Under the pieces are notes generated by a model. The model saw only the letters and a program-made list of their open reading frames with translations, was not told where the DNA came from and ran no database searches. DNA of 12,640 nucleotides from contig JAOUKJ010000065.1 in assembly GCA_029882675.1 (NCBI GenBank), forward strand, positions 1 through 12,640, read 5' to 3'. The stretch is from Cyclobacteriaceae bacterium (GTDB lineage: Bacteria > Bacteroidota > Bacteroidia > Cytophagales > Cyclobacteriaceae). Positions 11,505 through 12,640 of the stretch are shown here, in pieces (positions within the stretch are counted from its first letter, which is position 1; each line of letters opens with the position of its first letter). The position numbers were made by a program, and so were the translations under genes.

Positions 11505-12640
11505 TTAAAAATTTCCCTGTAACCATTGTTGTTTTTTTCGCAGGTACTGCTGACGCCTGATAAAGCCATAGAGGAGTATGGCAAGTATTGGTATGAAGAC
11601 ATTTCCATATTTGAGCATATTTCGTGTACTGTCTTCAACGGCATCGAGTGGCCGTGAAGTCACAGCGCGGGTACGCAGCTCTACCAGCCCGGTATCATCG
11701 GCCAGCCAGTCAATGGCATTGGCGGCAAAGTTAATGTTGTCCGGATTTACCTGCTGTTGTTGCTGTCCTTCGCCATTGGTGATGAAATTGCCGTTTCCGG
11801 CTACCACAATTTTTGCCCCGGGGTTATTACCAATCGTCCCTTCGATGGCCATAGCCAGGGGTTGGGATCCCAAAGTAAAGTCAGTCGCTGTCCACTGATA
11901 GTTGATGTCAAAATATGCGGGTGCAGGGCGCAGGCCTGTATTCTCGGAGGAAAAGGCCAGCCCTGTGGCCTTAAACGTCGTGTCTCCCTGGTACGTCACT
12001 GTCGAAACCAAAGGAAGAATCATTGATTCAATTCCCTGCGAAACAGGATGTTCGCCAAAAGTACTCGCCACGGGGAAATAAGGAAACTGAACCTGCCGGG
12101 TCATCATAAAAGGGCCATTTTGTTCCTGTACGCCTATAGGCAGGCAGTTGGCATCGATGATAAACTCTTCACCGATCACAATACCCTTGCTGCGCAACCA
12201 GCCTTTCAGCCCGATATCCGGATTGGAGGTGAGCATGCCCTGATTCAGATCTCCCCCCAGGTTACTGTAGGCAACAAACAGGTTGCCACTGGCGGCCAGG
12301 TAATCGTCCAGCCGGCTCAGTTGTGATGAGGGTATAGTATCTTTGGGATCGATCATCATTAAGGCCGTATAGTGCCGTGGTATGGCGGCCGTATCCGTCA
12401 GTGTATAAGGTTCTACATTATAAAGGATCATCAGCTGCTGCATCAGCTGTGGAAAGGCGTTAACCGGGGGTTCACCATGCCCCTGAAGCAGCCCAATCGT
12501 TGGTTTGTTGTTTACGCTCAGTTTTTTTATGGAGGTGGTCAGGGAATATTCCATCCCCGTACCTGTCTGAATCATCGGGATCAACTCACGTTTATCACCC
12601 AGGGTAAGTACGGCTCCCATATAGGCCCTTTGTTGTTTGA
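11505..12640 (-). CDS. GldG-family ABC transporter auxiliary protein, C-terminal part (5' end outside window)
   Basis: The open frame continues past the first internal ATG (12620) to the window edge, reading KQQRAY before MGAVLTLGDKRELIPMIQTG, so the true start lies beyond 12640. About 378 codons are present of an expected ~500 or more. The segment SLTTSIKKLSVNNKPTIGLL with QGHGEPP is the signature of the GldG / ABC-type auxiliary component family. It is followed by a domain with IVIGEEFIIDANCLPIGVQ and KIVVAGNGNFITN, and by a C-terminal transmembrane helix (VFIPILAILLYGFI) with a basic tail RRQQYLRKKQQWLQ, typical of this family. A glutamine run (QQQQQ) is present in the extracytoplasmic part. 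In Flavobacterium GldG works with GldA and GldF in gliding; in many Cytophagales the same family serves a more general export role. The ATPase and permease should lie just to the right. Confidence 0.9.
   Translation of the reverse strand, partial: KQQRAYMGAVLTLGDKRELIPMIQTGTGMEYSLTTSIKKLSVNNKPTIGLLQGHGEPPVNAFPQLMQQLMILYNVEPYTLTDTAAIPRHYTALMMIDPKDTIPSSQLSRLDDYLAASGNLFVAYSNLGGDLNQGMLTSNPDIGLKGWLRSKGIVIGEEFIIDANCLPIGVQEQNGPFMMTRQVQFPYFPVASTFGEHPVSQGIESMILPLVSTVTYQGDTTFKATGLAFSSENTGLRPAPAYFDINYQWTATDFTLGSQPLAMAIEGTIGNNPGAKIVVAGNGNFITNGEGQQQQQVNPDNINFAANAIDWLADDTGLVELRTRAVTSRPLDAVEDSTRNMLKYGNVFIPILAILLYGFIRRQQYLRKKQQWLQGNF

Noticed and set aside
1..12640. tRNA, rRNA, CRISPR array or prophage
   Set aside because: No cloverleaf, rRNA core motifs, regularly spaced repeats or phage genes were recognised on reading both strands; a covariance-model scan would be the decisive test.

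Overview
The window most likely comes from a member of the Bacteroidota, probably order Cytophagales. Coding is almost entirely on the minus strand and leaders are AT-rich with few Shine-Dalgarno sequences. Several genes are preceded by octamers matching the Bacteroidota -7 element TAnnTTTG. The right edge carries a gliding-type ABC transporter component (GldG family) followed by a DUF4340 protein. These assignments come from reading the sequence and recalling families; no database search was run.

Layout from left to right. (1) 1-1865: a possible start of a minus-strand gene at the edge, a group I truncated haemoglobin, and upstream of it in the same direction an unusual regulator. That regulator has an N-terminal DUF4242-type (nickel-binding-like) domain, a middle domain resembling a class III nucleotidyl cyclase without its catalytic residues, and a C-terminal AraC DNA-binding domain. 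(2) 1866-4226: an eroded stretch. It holds a secreted-protein fragment, an RraA-family pseudogene with three frameshifts and a stop, one intact small outer-membrane-like protein gene, the 5' end of an IS4-type (DUF4372) transposase, and GC-rich hairpin repeats, including a perfect 28-bp direct repeat 1.68 kb apart. (3) 4227-6048: a secreted subtilisin-family (S8) protease with a long insertion between catalytic Asp and His, and a divergent 32-residue single-helix membrane ORF. A symmetric inverted repeat lies between them. (4) 6284-10400: a tandem-domain universal stress protein with its own promoter, then a compact operon transcribed purC - STAS protein - rnz (RNase Z) - yhhQ (queuosine-precursor transporter). 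The operon has a 19-bp palindrome beside the purC promoter box. (5) 10478-12640: a terminator hairpin, a DUF4340 protein, and the C-terminal part of a GldG-family protein running off the right edge.

The purC operon joins purine synthesis, tRNA 3' processing and supply of a tRNA-modification precursor; the STAS protein between them suggests partner-switch signalling, but its partners are not in the window. The GldG/DUF4340 pair probably belongs to an ABC export system whose ATPase and permease lie beyond the right edge. The most distinctive item is the three-domain regulator beside the globin, which could form a small ligand-sensing regulator/globin module. That link is inferred from adjacency only.
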